This document shows positions 42,132 through 49,869 of a DNA stretch of 49,869 nucleotides, piece after piece. Position 1 is the first letter of the stretch. The number at the start of each line of letters is the position of its first letter. The position numbers and the translations under genes are program-made. The DNA is from an uncultured Alphaproteobacteria bacterium (GTDB taxonomy: Bacteria; Pseudomonadota; Alphaproteobacteria; Rhizobiales; Aestuariivirgaceae). The stretch lies in NCBI GenBank assembly GCA_937872985.1, contig CALMUW010000010.1, forward strand, positions 1 to 49,869. Reading direction: 5' to 3'. The notes under the pieces are model-generated. The model saw nothing but the letters and a program-made list of their open reading frames with translations, was not told where the DNA came from and searched no databases.

Positions 42132-43967
42132 ATGAAACATAGCCCGAATTTCATTTTCGACACGTTGAAGGACGCCAGCCGCGCCGTGCTCAGCCCGGCG
42201 CTGCGTGATCTGCACGCCGAAGGCACCTCCGATGTCCGCGCCCGGGAAGCCATCCGCCACGAGCAGATCGGCGAAGTCACCCGTTCCATTCCGCTGCTCC
42301 TGCTGTTCCACATCTGCACGGCGCTCATTCTCACCATCCGGCTCTCCAGCCGCACCGGCGACTATAATTCGCTGCTGATGTTTTTCCTCACCCTGCTGCC
42401 GGCAGGCCTGTTGGGCGGCGCCTGGCTCTATCATGACCGCACGCCCCACAAGAATGACACCCTGGTCTTCCGCCTCATCGAGGCGGGCGGCGTCTTCATG
42501 GGCGTCATCTGGACCATGCCTTCGGCCCTCCTCATGGCCCAGGCCAGCGGCACCGAACGCATGGTCATTCTGGGCCTCGTCCTCACCATCACCAGCATTG
42601 GCGCCATATCGCTGGCCCGCATCCCCACCGCCGCCATTCTCTTCACCTCCTTTGCCATCTCGGCCCTGAGTTATTCCATGGTGATCTATGGCGGCACTGA
42701 CGCGGTCATCGGATCGGCCCTCACCATCACCTACGGCCTGGTGCTGACCAGCATTATCCTTGCGGCCCATCACGATTTCCTGCGCCGGGCGCGCTCGGAC
42801 TTCGACGTCAAGAACCAGCAGGAGGTCATCGCCCTTCTGCTCAACGATTTCGAACGCGGCACCCACGACTGGCTGTGGGAGACCGACCCTGAGGGCAGGC
42901 TCGCCTATTTCTCGCCGCGCCTGGGCGAACACCTGGGGCTGGCCGCCGAGCAGATCGTCGGCCGCACCATGATGGATCTGGTGCAGGCCACGCCGGAAAC
43001 ACCGGGCTGGCCGGAATTGATGGCCGATCTCGCCGCCCGCCAGACCATCGAGGGCCGTATCATTGATGCCCACTTGCGCGGCCAGACCGCCCACTGGGAA
43101 ATCACCGCCCGCCCCCTGTTCAAGGAAGACGGCGCCTTTCACGGCTACCGCGGCGTGGGCCGCGATGTGACCCAGAAGTGGGAGGCCGAACAGGCCCTGC
43201 GCGAGGCCAAGCAGGCGGCAGAAACCGCCTCCTCCGCCAAGTCGCAGTTCCTGGCGGTCATGAGCCACGAATTGCGCACCCCGATCAACGCCATCGTCGG
43301 TTTTTCCGAAATGCTGGGCAGCGCCCACGGCGACAATCTCTCGCCCGAAACCCGGCAGGATTATCTCAACACCATCATGGAGAGCACCCGTCATCTCCAG
43401 AGCCTGATCAACGACCTGCTCGACATCACCCGCATGGAAAAGGGCACCTTGCAACTGGTGGAGCAGGACCTCGACGCCGCCGAACTGGTGGAAGTGGCGG
43501 CCCGCATGTGCCGCAGCCAGGCGGAAGGTGCCGACGTGACCGTGGTGGCCCGCACCGTGGACAATATCGGCATCACCGGCGATGTCACCCGCCTGAAGCA
43601 GGTGTTTCTCAACCTCCTCACCAATGCCATCAAGTTCACGCCCGCCGGCGGCATCGTCAATGTGGACATGGAGCGCACGGCCCAGGGCCAGCTCGTTCTG
43701 GCGGTGCGTGACGCCGGCATTGGCATCAGCGCCGCCGACATCGAGCGTGTTTTCGATCCCTTCTATCAGGCGGAGAACAGCTCCTCCCGCCGCTATGGCG
43801 GCATGGGCCTCGGCCTGGCCATTGCCCGCAAGATTGCCCGCCTGCACGGCGGCGATGTCACGCTCGCCAGCGAGCCGGGAGCCGGCACCACCGCCAGTCT
43901 GATCCTGCCGGGTTCCCGCATCCACTGGCCGCAAAGCAAGCCCGGCCTGCGCCGCAACGTCGCCTGA
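42132..43967 (+). CDS. PAS-containing membrane sensor histidine kinase
   Basis: A 611-residue kinase. Residues ~50-220 hold six hydrophobic helices (for example SIPLLLLFHICTALILTI), making a membrane-embedded sensor without a large periplasmic loop. A PAS domain lies at about 235-355 (WLWETDPEGRLAYFSPRLG). The HisKA box has phospho-accepting H379 in MSHELRTPINAIVGFSEML. The N-box NLLTNAIKF and the G-boxes DAGIGIS and GGMGLGLAI show an intact ATPase domain. The HisKA sequence resembles the PleC/DivJ/PdhS group of Alphaproteobacteria, which is a suggestion only. No response regulator is adjacent, so it is an orphan. Confidence 0.92.
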   Translation: MKHSPNFIFDTLKDASRAVLSPALRDLHAEGTSDVRAREAIRHEQIGEVTRSIPLLLLFHICTALILTIRLSSRTGDYNSLLMFFLTLLPAGLLGGAWLYHDRTPHKNDTLVFRLIEAGGVFMGVIWTMPSALLMAQASGTERMVILGLVLTITSIGAISLARIPTAAILFTSFAISALSYSMVIYGGTDAVIGSALTITYGLVLTSIILAAHHDFLRRARSDFDVKNQQEVIALLLNDFERGTHDWLWETDPEGRLAYFSPRLGEHLGLAAEQIVGRTMMDLVQATPETPGWPELMADLAARQTIEGRIIDAHLRGQTAHWEITARPLFKEDGAFHGYRGVGRDVTQKWEAEQALREAKQAAETASSAKSQFLAVMSHELRTPINAIVGFSEMLGSAHGDNLSPETRQDYLNTIMESTRHLQSLINDLLDITRMEKGTLQLVEQDLDAAELVEVAARMCRSQAEGADVTVVARTVDNIGITGDVTRLKQVFLNLLTNAIKFTPAGGIVNVDMERTAQGQLVLAVRDAGIGISAADIERVFDPFYQAENSSSRRYGGMGLGLAIARKIARLHGGDVTLASEPGAGTTASLILPGSRIHWPQSKPGLRRNVA

Positions 43968-44066
43968 GCCGAGCCTCCGTCCGCCGCGCCATCACACCTT
44001 GGCGAAGCCACTGGCGCAGGCGCGGGCCAGCGGCTATTTTGTCCCCATCTGCAACGGTTAGAGATC

Positions 44067-44852
44067 ATGCCCACGCGCTTTCCCCTGGTTGGCCTGCCCG
44101 CCGACACCCATGAATCCCACGGTTTCCTCTATCACTCGCTGGGCGACAAATATGTCCGCGCGCTGGCCGAAGTGGCCAGGGTGACGCCGGTCATGATTCC
44201 CTCCATCGCCGAGGTCATGGACCTCGACGGGCTGCTCGGCCACCTCGACGGCGTGCTCATGACCGGTGCGGTTTCCAACGTTCACCCGCCACACTATGGC
44301 GAGGAGCCGAGCGCCGATCACGAACCCTATGACCACCGCCGCGATGCCATGACGCTGAAGCTCATCCGCGCCGTCATCGACCGGGGCATGCCACTGTTCT
44401 GCATCTGCCGCGGCTTTCAGGAATTGAACGTCGCCATGGGCGGCACGCTGGAAACCGAAGTGCAGCGGGGCAAGGACCGGCTCGACCACCGCGCCCCCAA
44501 ATCCGATGACGTCAACGTGCGCTATGCGCCCACCCACGACATCGCCATCACCAGGGGCGGCATGCTGGAACGCATCCTCGGCAAACGCGAAACCCGGGTG
44601 AATTCCATCCACCGCCAGGGTGTGCGCCAGCTTGCCCCCGGTCTTGCGGCCGAGGCCGTGGCACCCGACGGCATCATCGAGGCCGTATCTGTAAAGGGGG
44701 CCAGGGCCTTTGCCTTCGGCACCCAGTGGCACCCGGAGTTCCGCGCCAGTGACAACCCGGACTCGGTGAAGCTCTTCACCGCCTTCGGCGATGCCGCCCG
44801 CGCCCACGCCCGCCAGCGCCTGGAAAAACACCTGCCGCCCAAAAGTGCCTGA
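44067..44852 (+). CDS. puuD: Gamma-glutamyl-gamma-aminobutyrate hydrolase family (peptidase C26)
   Basis: A 261-residue class-I glutamine-amidotransferase-like hydrolase. The nucleophile is C114 in FCICRGFQELNVA. The catalytic His-Glu pair is in GTQWHPEF (~217-220). The early loop LMTGAVSNVHPPHYG and the HRRD segment fit PuuD-type enzymes, which release GABA from gamma-glutamyl-GABA in putrescine breakdown. No other puu gene is nearby, so PuuD is the closest named relative and the physiological substrate is open. It converges on the haloacid-dehalogenase gene with three bases between the stops. Confidence 0.85.
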   Translation: MPTRFPLVGLPADTHESHGFLYHSLGDKYVRALAEVARVTPVMIPSIAEVMDLDGLLGHLDGVLMTGAVSNVHPPHYGEEPSADHEPYDHRRDAMTLKLIRAVIDRGMPLFCICRGFQELNVAMGGTLETEVQRGKDRLDHRAPKSDDVNVRYAPTHDIAITRGGMLERILGKRETRVNSIHRQGVRQLAPGLAAEAVAPDGIIEAVSVKGARAFAFGTQWHPEFRASDNPDSVKLFTAFGDAARAHARQRLEKHLPPKSA

Positions 44853-44855
44853 CCA

Positions 44856-45545
44856 TCAGAACAGTGTCGGAAGCTCGCTCAGCGATGTGATCCGCGCCAC
44901 CGGCTTGCCGGGCAGATTATCGTCAGCCTCGCCCTGGCGCGCCAGTCTCACCGCCTGAAAGCCGAAGTGCGCGGCACCCTGCGCATCCCAGCCATTGCCG
45001 GAAACGAAGCAAATGGAGGGCGCGTCATGGATTTGCAGCTTCTGCATGGCATGGCGATAGACCCGGCGCGATGGCTTGTAGATGCCGACATCCTCAACCG
45101 ACAGCACCTGATCCAGCAGCTTCTCCAGCCCGGCGTGACGCACCGCCTGATCCAGCATGGAAGGTGAACCATTGGAGAGAATGGCGGTGCGGCGGCTTCT
45201 GGCCTTGATGGCCTTCAGCGCGTCCAGCGCATCGGGAAAGGCGTCGAGCTTGAGGTAGAGCGCCATCAATTCGTCGGCCAGCCCCGCCTCGGTGAGGTCG
45301 AGTGCGGCGAGCGTGTGGTCCAATGCGGCCCGCGTCACATTCCAGAAGTCATCATGCACGCCCATGAGGCTGCGCAGCCAGGTGTAGTTCAACTGAGTCT
45401 GGCGCCAGCCCCGGGCCAGGTCCTCGCCCTTGCCGTCAAGATCGGCCGCCATTTTTGCCACCGGCGAGGCGACATCGAAAAGCGTGCCATAGGCGTCGAA
45501 TACCACCGCCTGAATGCCTTCGAGCCTGACCTTCGCCTGTGCCAT
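44856..45545 (-). CDS. Haloacid dehalogenase type II (HAD superfamily)
   Basis: A 229-residue HAD protein of the L-2-haloacid-dehalogenase group. The nucleophile is D17 in VVFDAYGTLFDV. The family pattern continues with LSNGSPSML (motif II), a Lys in EDVGIYKPS, and FVSGNGWDAQGAAHFGF (motif III). The FDAYGTLFDV sequence and the GNGWDA ending are characteristic of real dehalogenases rather than phosphatases, though phosphatase activity cannot be excluded. It faces the ccdA gene's direction but is separated by 56 bases. Confidence 0.85.
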   Translation of the reverse strand: MAQAKVRLEGIQAVVFDAYGTLFDVASPVAKMAADLDGKGEDLARGWRQTQLNYTWLRSLMGVHDDFWNVTRAALDHTLAALDLTEAGLADELMALYLKLDAFPDALDALKAIKARSRRTAILSNGSPSMLDQAVRHAGLEKLLDQVLSVEDVGIYKPSRRVYRHAMQKLQIHDAPSICFVSGNGWDAQGAAHFGFQAVRLARQGEADDNLPGKPVARITSLSELPTLF

Positions 45546-45601
45546 GCGCTGCTCCCCTGCGTGAGCGCCATGCTAATCGGCTCACCGGAAAAGAAAAGGG
45601 T

Positions 45602-46342
45602 TCAGCCGACTGCCGAGAGCGACGGGAAGTGTTCCAGCAGCCAGAAGGACACGGCCTGCATGGCCCCGGTGAGGAACATCAGTCCCGTGAGCACCAGCAG
45701 CGCCCCCATGACGCGCTCCACCGTCAGCATGTGGCGCCGGAAGCGGGCGAAGAACCGCAGGAAACCGCCGACGCTCGCCCCCGCGATGAGGAAGGGAATG
45801 CCCAGGCCCAGCGAATAGACCGCCAGCAGGGCCGCACCCTTGACCACGTTCTGTTCGGAGGCGGCAATGGTCAGGATGGCCGCCAGCACCGGCCCGATGC
45901 AGGGCGTCCAGCCGAAGGCAAAGGCAAGCCCCACGCCATAGGCGCCGACAAGGCCCGCGGGATTGGATTTCTGCTGATAGCGCGCCTCGCGGTTGAGCAG
46001 CCCGATCTTGAACAGCCCGAGGAAATGCAGGCCCATGACGATGATGAACAGCCCCGCGATCTTGGCCAGCAGCGGTGCCCAGGCGCGCAGCACCTGTCCG
46101 GCATAGGAGGCCGAGGCCCCGAGAGCCACGAAGACCGTGGTGAAGCCGAGCACGAACATGAGCGAGGCCAGCAGCACCCGGCGGCGCTTGTCGGCCAGCG
46201 CCTGTGCCCCCTCCGCCGTCATGTCCTCCAGCGACACGCCGGTGATGAAGACGAGATAGGGCGGCACCAGCGGCAGCACGCAGGGCGACAGGAAACTCGC
46301 CACCCCGGCCAGCAGGGCGGCACCGAAGGATACATTGCTCAT
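45602..46342 (-). CDS. ccdA: Cytochrome c biogenesis protein CcdA
   Basis: A 246-residue polytopic membrane protein with six helices that carries reducing equivalents from cytoplasmic thioredoxin to the periplasm. The two redox cysteines are in ASFLSPCVLPLVPPY near the start of helix 1 and in GWTPCIGPVLAAIL of helix 4. Both motifs are intact. It keeps heme-binding apocytochrome cysteines, or other periplasmic thiols, reduced. No ResA/CcmG partner gene is adjacent. It is divergent from znuA and shares a 141-bp gap with it. Confidence 0.93.
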   Translation of the reverse strand: MSNVSFGAALLAGVASFLSPCVLPLVPPYLVFITGVSLEDMTAEGAQALADKRRRVLLASLMFVLGFTTVFVALGASASYAGQVLRAWAPLLAKIAGLFIIVMGLHFLGLFKIGLLNREARYQQKSNPAGLVGAYGVGLAFAFGWTPCIGPVLAAILTIAASEQNVVKGAALLAVYSLGLGIPFLIAGASVGGFLRFFARFRRHMLTVERVMGALLVLTGLMFLTGAMQAVSFWLLEHFPSLSAVG

Positions 46343-46429
46343 GACTGCTCCATGGCAGGCGCGCCGCGTGACCGCAAGACGGGCCAGCGCCGCAGGGCCT
46401 CACATTACGGTCAGTGGCGCAAACCCGCC

Positions 46430-46458
46430 TTGACCAATCCCATTCCTTAAACTATGTT
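46430..46458 (+). promoter_or_regulatory. Putative sigma-70 promoter of znuA
   Basis: TTGACC (46430-46435) and TATGTT (46453-46458) are separated by 17 bases, matching a housekeeping promoter. The transcription start would be near 46465, about 19 bases before the znuA ATG. The -10 box overlaps the Zur-type operator. Confidence 0.6.
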
Positions 46459-46471
46459 ATATTATAACATA
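46453..46471. promoter_or_regulatory. Zur-type operator on the znuA promoter
   Basis: TATGTTATA-T-TATAACATA is a perfect 9-1-9 palindrome. It has the GTTATA/TATAAC core typical of alphaproteobacterial Zur boxes. It covers the -10 box and the predicted start site, so Zur with zinc bound would block the promoter directly. An iron-responsive Fur/Irr site is less likely given the downstream zinc genes. Confidence 0.85.
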
Positions 46472-46483
46472 ACAGGATATCCC

Positions 46484-47428
46484 ATGCGCCGCCTCGCTCT
46501 TGCCGCCCTGCTGCTTGCCGCCACCGCCTCCTCCGCACTTACCGCCCCCCGCGTGGTGGCTTCCATCATGCCCATCCACTCCCTGGTGGCAGGCGTCATG
46601 CAGGGCGTGGGCGAACCGGAACTCCTGCTCTCCGGCCAGAATTCGGAACATACCGCCGCCCTGACGCCCCGCCAGCTCGAAAGCCTCATCGCGGCTGATC
46701 TCGTCTTCATGGTGGGCGCAGGGCTGGAAACCAAGCTCGTGCAACTGGACGGGTCGGAAGCGGTGGGCGGCCGCCACTTCACCGCGCTGGCCACCGCCCC
46801 CGGTGTCACCACCCTCCCCATCCGCGCGGGCGGCACCTGGGAGGCGCACGACCATGACCACGAGGCCGGGAACAGCGGAGGTGAAGCCGACCACGACCAT
46901 GGCATCGCGGCCAGCTTCGATCCCCATGTCTGGCTGGATCCCGCCAATGCCAAGGCCATGGTGGCGGCCATTGCCCACGATCTCGCCGCCGCCGATCCCG
47001 CCCATGCCGCAGCCTACAGCGCCAATGCGACCGCCATGGAAAGCCAGCTCGATGGCCTCAAGGCGAGTCTCGCCGCGCGCCTTGCACCCGTGCAGGACCG
47101 GCCCTTCATCGTCTTCCACGATGCCTATCACTATTTCGAGCAGGCCTTCGACCTTTCCGGCGTGGGCAGCATCAGCAATATCGCCGGCACTGCGGCCTCG
47201 GCCCAGCGCCTCAAGGAAATCACCCAGCGCATCCGCTACACGGACGCCCGCTGCATCTTCCGCGAACCGCAATTTCCAGAGCGGGCGGTCACCGCCATCA
47301 GCGCCGATGCCGGCATCAAGGTGGGCGTTCTCGATCCTCTTGGTGCAACCCTTGCCCCCGGCCCCCAGGCCTACGCCAGCTTGCTCGACGGCCTGGCCGA
47401 CAATCTCATCGCCTGCCTCGGCCCCTGA
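46484..47428 (+). CDS. znuA: Zinc ABC transporter substrate-binding protein
   Basis: A 314-residue periplasmic zinc-binding protein. A signal peptide (RRLALAALLLAATASSAL) ends near ALT-A. The expected zinc ligands are H56 (SEHTAAL), H148 (FDPHVWLDP) and a His in VFHDAYHYFE, and the Asp of LDPLG is present. Between the first two ligands lies the His/Asp-rich loop (AHDHDHEAGN to ADHDHG, residues ~122-139) characteristic of ZnuA. ATG at 46484 follows AGGA and the Zur box. An upstream in-frame ATG at 46454 lies inside the operator and is not used. No znuB or znuC is adjacent, so the permease and ATPase are elsewhere. Confidence 0.92.
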   Translation: MRRLALAALLLAATASSALTAPRVVASIMPIHSLVAGVMQGVGEPELLLSGQNSEHTAALTPRQLESLIAADLVFMVGAGLETKLVQLDGSEAVGGRHFTALATAPGVTTLPIRAGGTWEAHDHDHEAGNSGGEADHDHGIAASFDPHVWLDPANAKAMVAAIAHDLAAADPAHAAAYSANATAMESQLDGLKASLAARLAPVQDRPFIVFHDAYHYFEQAFDLSGVGSISNIAGTAASAQRLKEITQRIRYTDARCIFREPQFPERAVTAISADAGIKVGVLDPLGATLAPGPQAYASLLDGLADNLIACLGP

Positions 47429-47561
47429 AGCCATCAGGCCGTGCTTGCGCGCAACACCCCTCGCCACGGTGCGCGGCACTCAATAGCCTGGCGCATGCGC
47501 CGCTTCACTTTATGGCCGCAATCGCGGATGATAGGGGCGGACACATCAAACGGCGGGGGAC

Positions 47562-48218
47562 ATGGTGCGGCAGATCGGATATGAGCTTATGGCACTGGCG
47601 GTCATGGCGGCACCGGCCCTGGCCCATCCCCATGTGGTGGTGGGGGTGACGGCCGAAGTGGTGCTGGACGCGGCCGGAAAGGTCACAGGTCTGCGTCAGC
47701 ATTGGCACTTCGACAAGGGCTATACCGACTCCGCCCTGGAGGACATGGATACCAATCATGACGGCACCTTCAGCGCCGAAGAACTTCAGCCCCTCACTGC
47801 GGAAAACATGAAATCGCTGAAGGATTATGACTATTTCACCGTGATCCGCCAGAAGGGCGAGGCGGTGGCCATCCTTGACCCCGCCGATGCCGAGCAGACC
47901 TGGGCCAAGGGCCTGCTGTCGTTGCATTTCACCCTGCCGCTGGCAAAGCCGCTCGACCCCAAAGACGGCGAGGTGGTGGCCAAGGTCTATGACCCCGAAT
48001 TCTTCATCTCCTTCACCCTGCCGGAACGTGAGGGGGCCAGCGCCAAGGGAACCCTGCCTGCGGGCTGCACTCTCTCGGTCAAGCCCGTACCCACCGATGC
48101 CGAACTGGATTCCACCCGCGCCATGCTGGCCACCAAGGGGGTGGACTGGCAGCCCGAGAACAATGAGGATTTCGGCGCGCTCTTTGCCCAGCCCATCAGC
48201 CTGTCATGCGCCTCCTGA
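47562..48218 (+). CDS. DUF1007 periplasmic metal-binding protein (ZevA-like)
   Basis: A 218-residue exported protein of the DUF1007 family. A short signal peptide ends around ALA-H, and the mature N-terminus starts HPHVVVG, a likely metal-binding amino-terminal His motif. An EF-hand-like loop lies at residues 63-74 (DTNHDGTFSAEE), with all ligand positions filled. In Haemophilus influenzae the DUF1007 protein ZevA works with a NicO-type permease, ZevB, in zinc acquisition, and the next gene here is such a permease overlapping by 13 bases. Together with Zur-controlled znuA upstream, zinc is the likely metal. Nickel or cobalt remain possible. There is a 133-bp gap after znuA, so whether it is in the Zur operon is open. 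Confidence 0.82.
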   Translation: MVRQIGYELMALAVMAAPALAHPHVVVGVTAEVVLDAAGKVTGLRQHWHFDKGYTDSALEDMDTNHDGTFSAEELQPLTAENMKSLKDYDYFTVIRQKGEAVAILDPADAEQTWAKGLLSLHFTLPLAKPLDPKDGEVVAKVYDPEFFISFTLPEREGASAKGTLPAGCTLSVKPVPTDAELDSTRAMLATKGVDWQPENNEDFGALFAQPISLSCAS

Positions 48219-49312
48219 TTCATGGCCTCTTGCTGATCCTTCTGATGCTGGTGCCCCTGGCCCCGGCCACGGCGCAGGATGCGCCATCTCCCGGCATCAG
48301 CGCCCGGAGCGACCGCCCGCCCGCCATTGATCCACGCCAGCTGCTGGTGCCGCGCAAGAACCCCGACGGCAGCCTGCAGGCGCCGCCCTTCCTGTCCGAC
48401 CCCGTGCGCTGGATGGCGGTGAAACAGCAGAACTTCTATGGCGACCTTTCCCGCACGTTGCGCGCCATCAAGGACGAAGGCCGGGGCCGCGCCGGCTGGC
48501 TCCTGTTCTGGATCAGCTTCGCCTATGGCGTGTTCCATGCCGCCGGTCCCGGCCATGGCAAGACCGTCATTTCCGCCTGGCTCTTCGCCACCGAGAATGA
48601 ATTGAAACGCGGCATCATGGTGGCCTTCCTCAGTGCCATCATCCAGGCGCTCACCGCCATTGTCACCGTCTCGGTGCTGCTGCTCTTTGTCAAAAGCGCC
48701 AGCACCGCGGCGCGCGACACGGCGGGCTTTCTGGAGAGCGCCAGCTATCTGATGATCGCCGCCCTTGGGCTTTACCTTCTCACCACCGCCTTCCCCCGGC
48801 GGCACACCCCTGTCGGCCATGACCACGGCGGGACTCATGCTCATGCTCACGAGCATGATCACGGCCATGACCATGACTGCCCCGCCTGTGGCGCGCTCAA
48901 TGACGGTCCGGGCGAGGATGCCTGCGGCTGCGGCCATGCCCATGCGCCCACGCCCTATGCGGTGTCAGGGCAGGACTGGTCCTGGCCCCGGGCGCTGTCC
49001 ATGGCCTTCGCCATCGGCATCCGCCCCTGCACCGGGGCCATTCTCGTTCTCGTCATGGCCAATGCGCTCGGCATCTATTGGGCAGGCGTTGCCTCCACCC
49101 TCGCCATGGGCGTGGGCACCTTCCTCACCGTCTCGGCCATCGCCGCCGTCGCGGTCTTCGGCAAGGGGCTCGCCACCCGGCTGGCGGGAACCAATGGCCC
49201 CCTGGCGCATTGGCTGAACCGGGGCTTTCGCGTGGCGGCGGGCCTGTTCATCGCGGGCCTGGGGCTTCTCATGTTTCTGGGTTCGCTGCAACCAAGCCAG
49301 ACGGTGATGTGA
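48206..49312 (+). CDS. NicO-family metal permease, His-rich (ZevB-like)
   Basis: A 368-residue inner-membrane protein of the NicO/RcnA-like family. A signal-like first helix is followed by a periplasmic stretch, then six to seven membrane helices. The NicO metal motif appears in FHAAGPGHGKTVISAWLFA, and the later helix contains FAIGIRPCTGAILVLVM. Between the halves lies a His/Cys-rich cytoplasmic loop (residues ~207-252; HAHAHEHDHGHDHDC, then CGCGHAHA) for metal binding. The start overlaps the DUF1007 gene by 13 bases, so the two are co-translated. ZevB of Haemophilus and RcnA exporters are relatives. Context favours zinc handling over nickel efflux. Confidence 0.85.
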   Translation: MRLLIHGLLLILLMLVPLAPATAQDAPSPGISARSDRPPAIDPRQLLVPRKNPDGSLQAPPFLSDPVRWMAVKQQNFYGDLSRTLRAIKDEGRGRAGWLLFWISFAYGVFHAAGPGHGKTVISAWLFATENELKRGIMVAFLSAIIQALTAIVTVSVLLLFVKSASTAARDTAGFLESASYLMIAALGLYLLTTAFPRRHTPVGHDHGGTHAHAHEHDHGHDHDCPACGALNDGPGEDACGCGHAHAPTPYAVSGQDWSWPRALSMAFAIGIRPCTGAILVLVMANALGIYWAGVASTLAMGVGTFLTVSAIAAVAVFGKGLATRLAGTNGPLAHWLNRGFRVAAGLFIAGLGLLMFLGSLQPSQTVM

Positions 49313-49791
49313 TGACAGGACGGAATGGTCTGGTGCTGGCGGGCTTCATTGCCCTGTGCCTTGCAGTGGGGGCCCTGGGCGGCTGGGTCACGGCCCCGGC
49401 GGTGGCGGAATGGTATCCGACGCTGAACAAGCCCGCGTGGAATCCGCCGGACTGGCTCTTCGCCCCGGTGTGGACCACCCTCTATGTGCTGATGGCGGTG
49501 GCCGCCTGGCTGGTGTGGCAGCGGGGCCAGCAAGGTGCCGCCATCACGGGCGCCATGGTGCTGTTCTTTTCCCAGCTTCTGTTGAACCTCGCCTGGTCCT
49601 TCCTGTTCTTCGGGGCGCGCCAGCCGGGCACGGCCTTCATGGAAATCCTGATGCTCTGGGCCACCCTCCTCGCCACCATCGTCGCCTTCTGGCGCGTCTC
49701 GAAACCCGCCGGCCTCTTGCTGCTGCCCTATATCGCCTGGGTCAGTTTCGCGGCGCTGCTGAACTACACCGTCTGGCAGATGAACCCCTAG
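49312..49791 (+). CDS. tspO: TspO/MBR-family tryptophan-rich sensory protein
   Basis: A 159-residue membrane protein with five helices. The TspO signature is in WYPTLNKPAWNPPDWLFAPV and WTTLYVLMAVAAWLVW, with a high tryptophan content (NLAWSFLFFG, YTVWQMN at the end). TspO binds porphyrins and modulates tetrapyrrole metabolism in Rhodobacter-type bacteria. The ATG overlaps the permease stop by one base (TGATG), so it is the last gene of the metal operon. Co-location with metal genes rather than pigment genes is noteworthy. hemH lies 7 kb away, not in this unit. Confidence 0.92.
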   Translation: MTGRNGLVLAGFIALCLAVGALGGWVTAPAVAEWYPTLNKPAWNPPDWLFAPVWTTLYVLMAVAAWLVWQRGQQGAAITGAMVLFFSQLLLNLAWSFLFFGARQPGTAFMEILMLWATLLATIVAFWRVSKPAGLLLLPYIAWVSFAALLNYTVWQMNP

Positions 49792-49869
49792 AGCCTGCTG
49801 TTTTTTGACGGAATCTGGGATTCCCAAATCAGTGTAGTTCTGATTCAAGCTTCATGCTGGGCAGCGAGG
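49792..49869 (+). other. Right edge of the window, two small inverted repeats
   Basis: The last 78 bases contain GGAATC-TGG-GATTCC and AATCAG-TGTAGTT-CTGATT, preceded by a run of T. They follow the tspO stop but lack a T-run on the downstream side, so they are not a convincing terminator. No gene is visible. Confidence 0.35.

Noticed and set aside
42105..43934. A 609-codon antisense frame covering the histidine kinase gene
   Set aside because: Same reason: a GC-rich shadow with Gly/Arg/His-rich low-complexity sequence, while the kinase frame has every catalytic motif.
47490..47501. GGCGCATGCGCC palindrome in the gap between znuA and the DUF1007 gene
   Set aside because: Twelve-base GC palindromes occur by chance at this GC content. 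No second copy is seen and it does not resemble a Zur box.

Overview
The window is 49.9 kb of a GC-rich alphaproteobacterial chromosome, most likely from the Hyphomicrobiales (Rhizobiales). No genus can be named from the sequence alone. The indications are a full-length cyclic beta-1,2-glucan synthase (NdvB/ChvB type), the yggT-yggU-folD-ppa gene order, a DUF459 protein, a cbpA-cbpM pair, and a small heat-shock gene with a ROSE-like RNA thermometer leader. Almost everything is ordinary, densely packed chromosomal coding sequence. There is no prophage, CRISPR array or intact insertion sequence.

Layout. 1-3.24 kb: the 3' part of a GAF/HlyD-type adaptor gene overlapping a 709-residue M50 (site-2-protease-like) membrane protein that has a PqqD-like N-terminus and a HlyD-like C-terminus. 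3.25-5 kb: a 77-residue unknown, an exported M15 peptidase, a frameshifted FAD-oxidoreductase pseudogene and a 56-residue membrane protein. 5-13.4 kb: the giant ndvB gene, followed by a mostly noncoding 565 bp that holds a ~200 bp IS3-type remnant and ends at tRNA-Ala(CGC). This 3.2-14 kb stretch looks less constrained than the rest and is the only accessory-like part of the window.

14.1-20.1 kb: housekeeping genes (yggT, yggU, folD, ppa, an exported unknown, cbpM-cbpA, typA). 20.2-26 kb: an alpha/beta hydrolase, a tandem array of four small exported proteins that share a two-cysteine C-terminal domain (two of them followed by an identical UUCG hairpin), hsp20, threonine aldolase and an EamA transporter. 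26.2-32.3 kb: the gltB-gltD glutamate synthase operon. 32.3-39.5 kb: envelope genes (DUF459, mltB, galE/galU divergent pair, an outer-membrane beta-barrel, kdsD), which would supply UDP-glucose/UDP-galactose and Kdo precursors and remodel peptidoglycan. UDP-glucose is also the substrate of NdvB. 39.5-46.3 kb: nfeD with an SPFH protein, hemH, an orphan PAS histidine kinase, a class-I amidotransferase hydrolase, a haloacid dehalogenase and ccdA.

46.4-49.8 kb: a metal (probably zinc) acquisition cluster. A perfect 19-bp Zur-type palindrome lies on the znuA promoter. Downstream are a DUF1007 periplasmic protein and a His-rich NicO-family permease with overlapping reading frames (ZevA/ZevB-like), then tspO. 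The strongest leads are the M50/PqqD/HlyD pair at the left edge, the Zur-znuA-zevAB-like cluster at the right edge, the four-gene exported family with its repeated hairpins, and the ROSE-like leader of hsp20.
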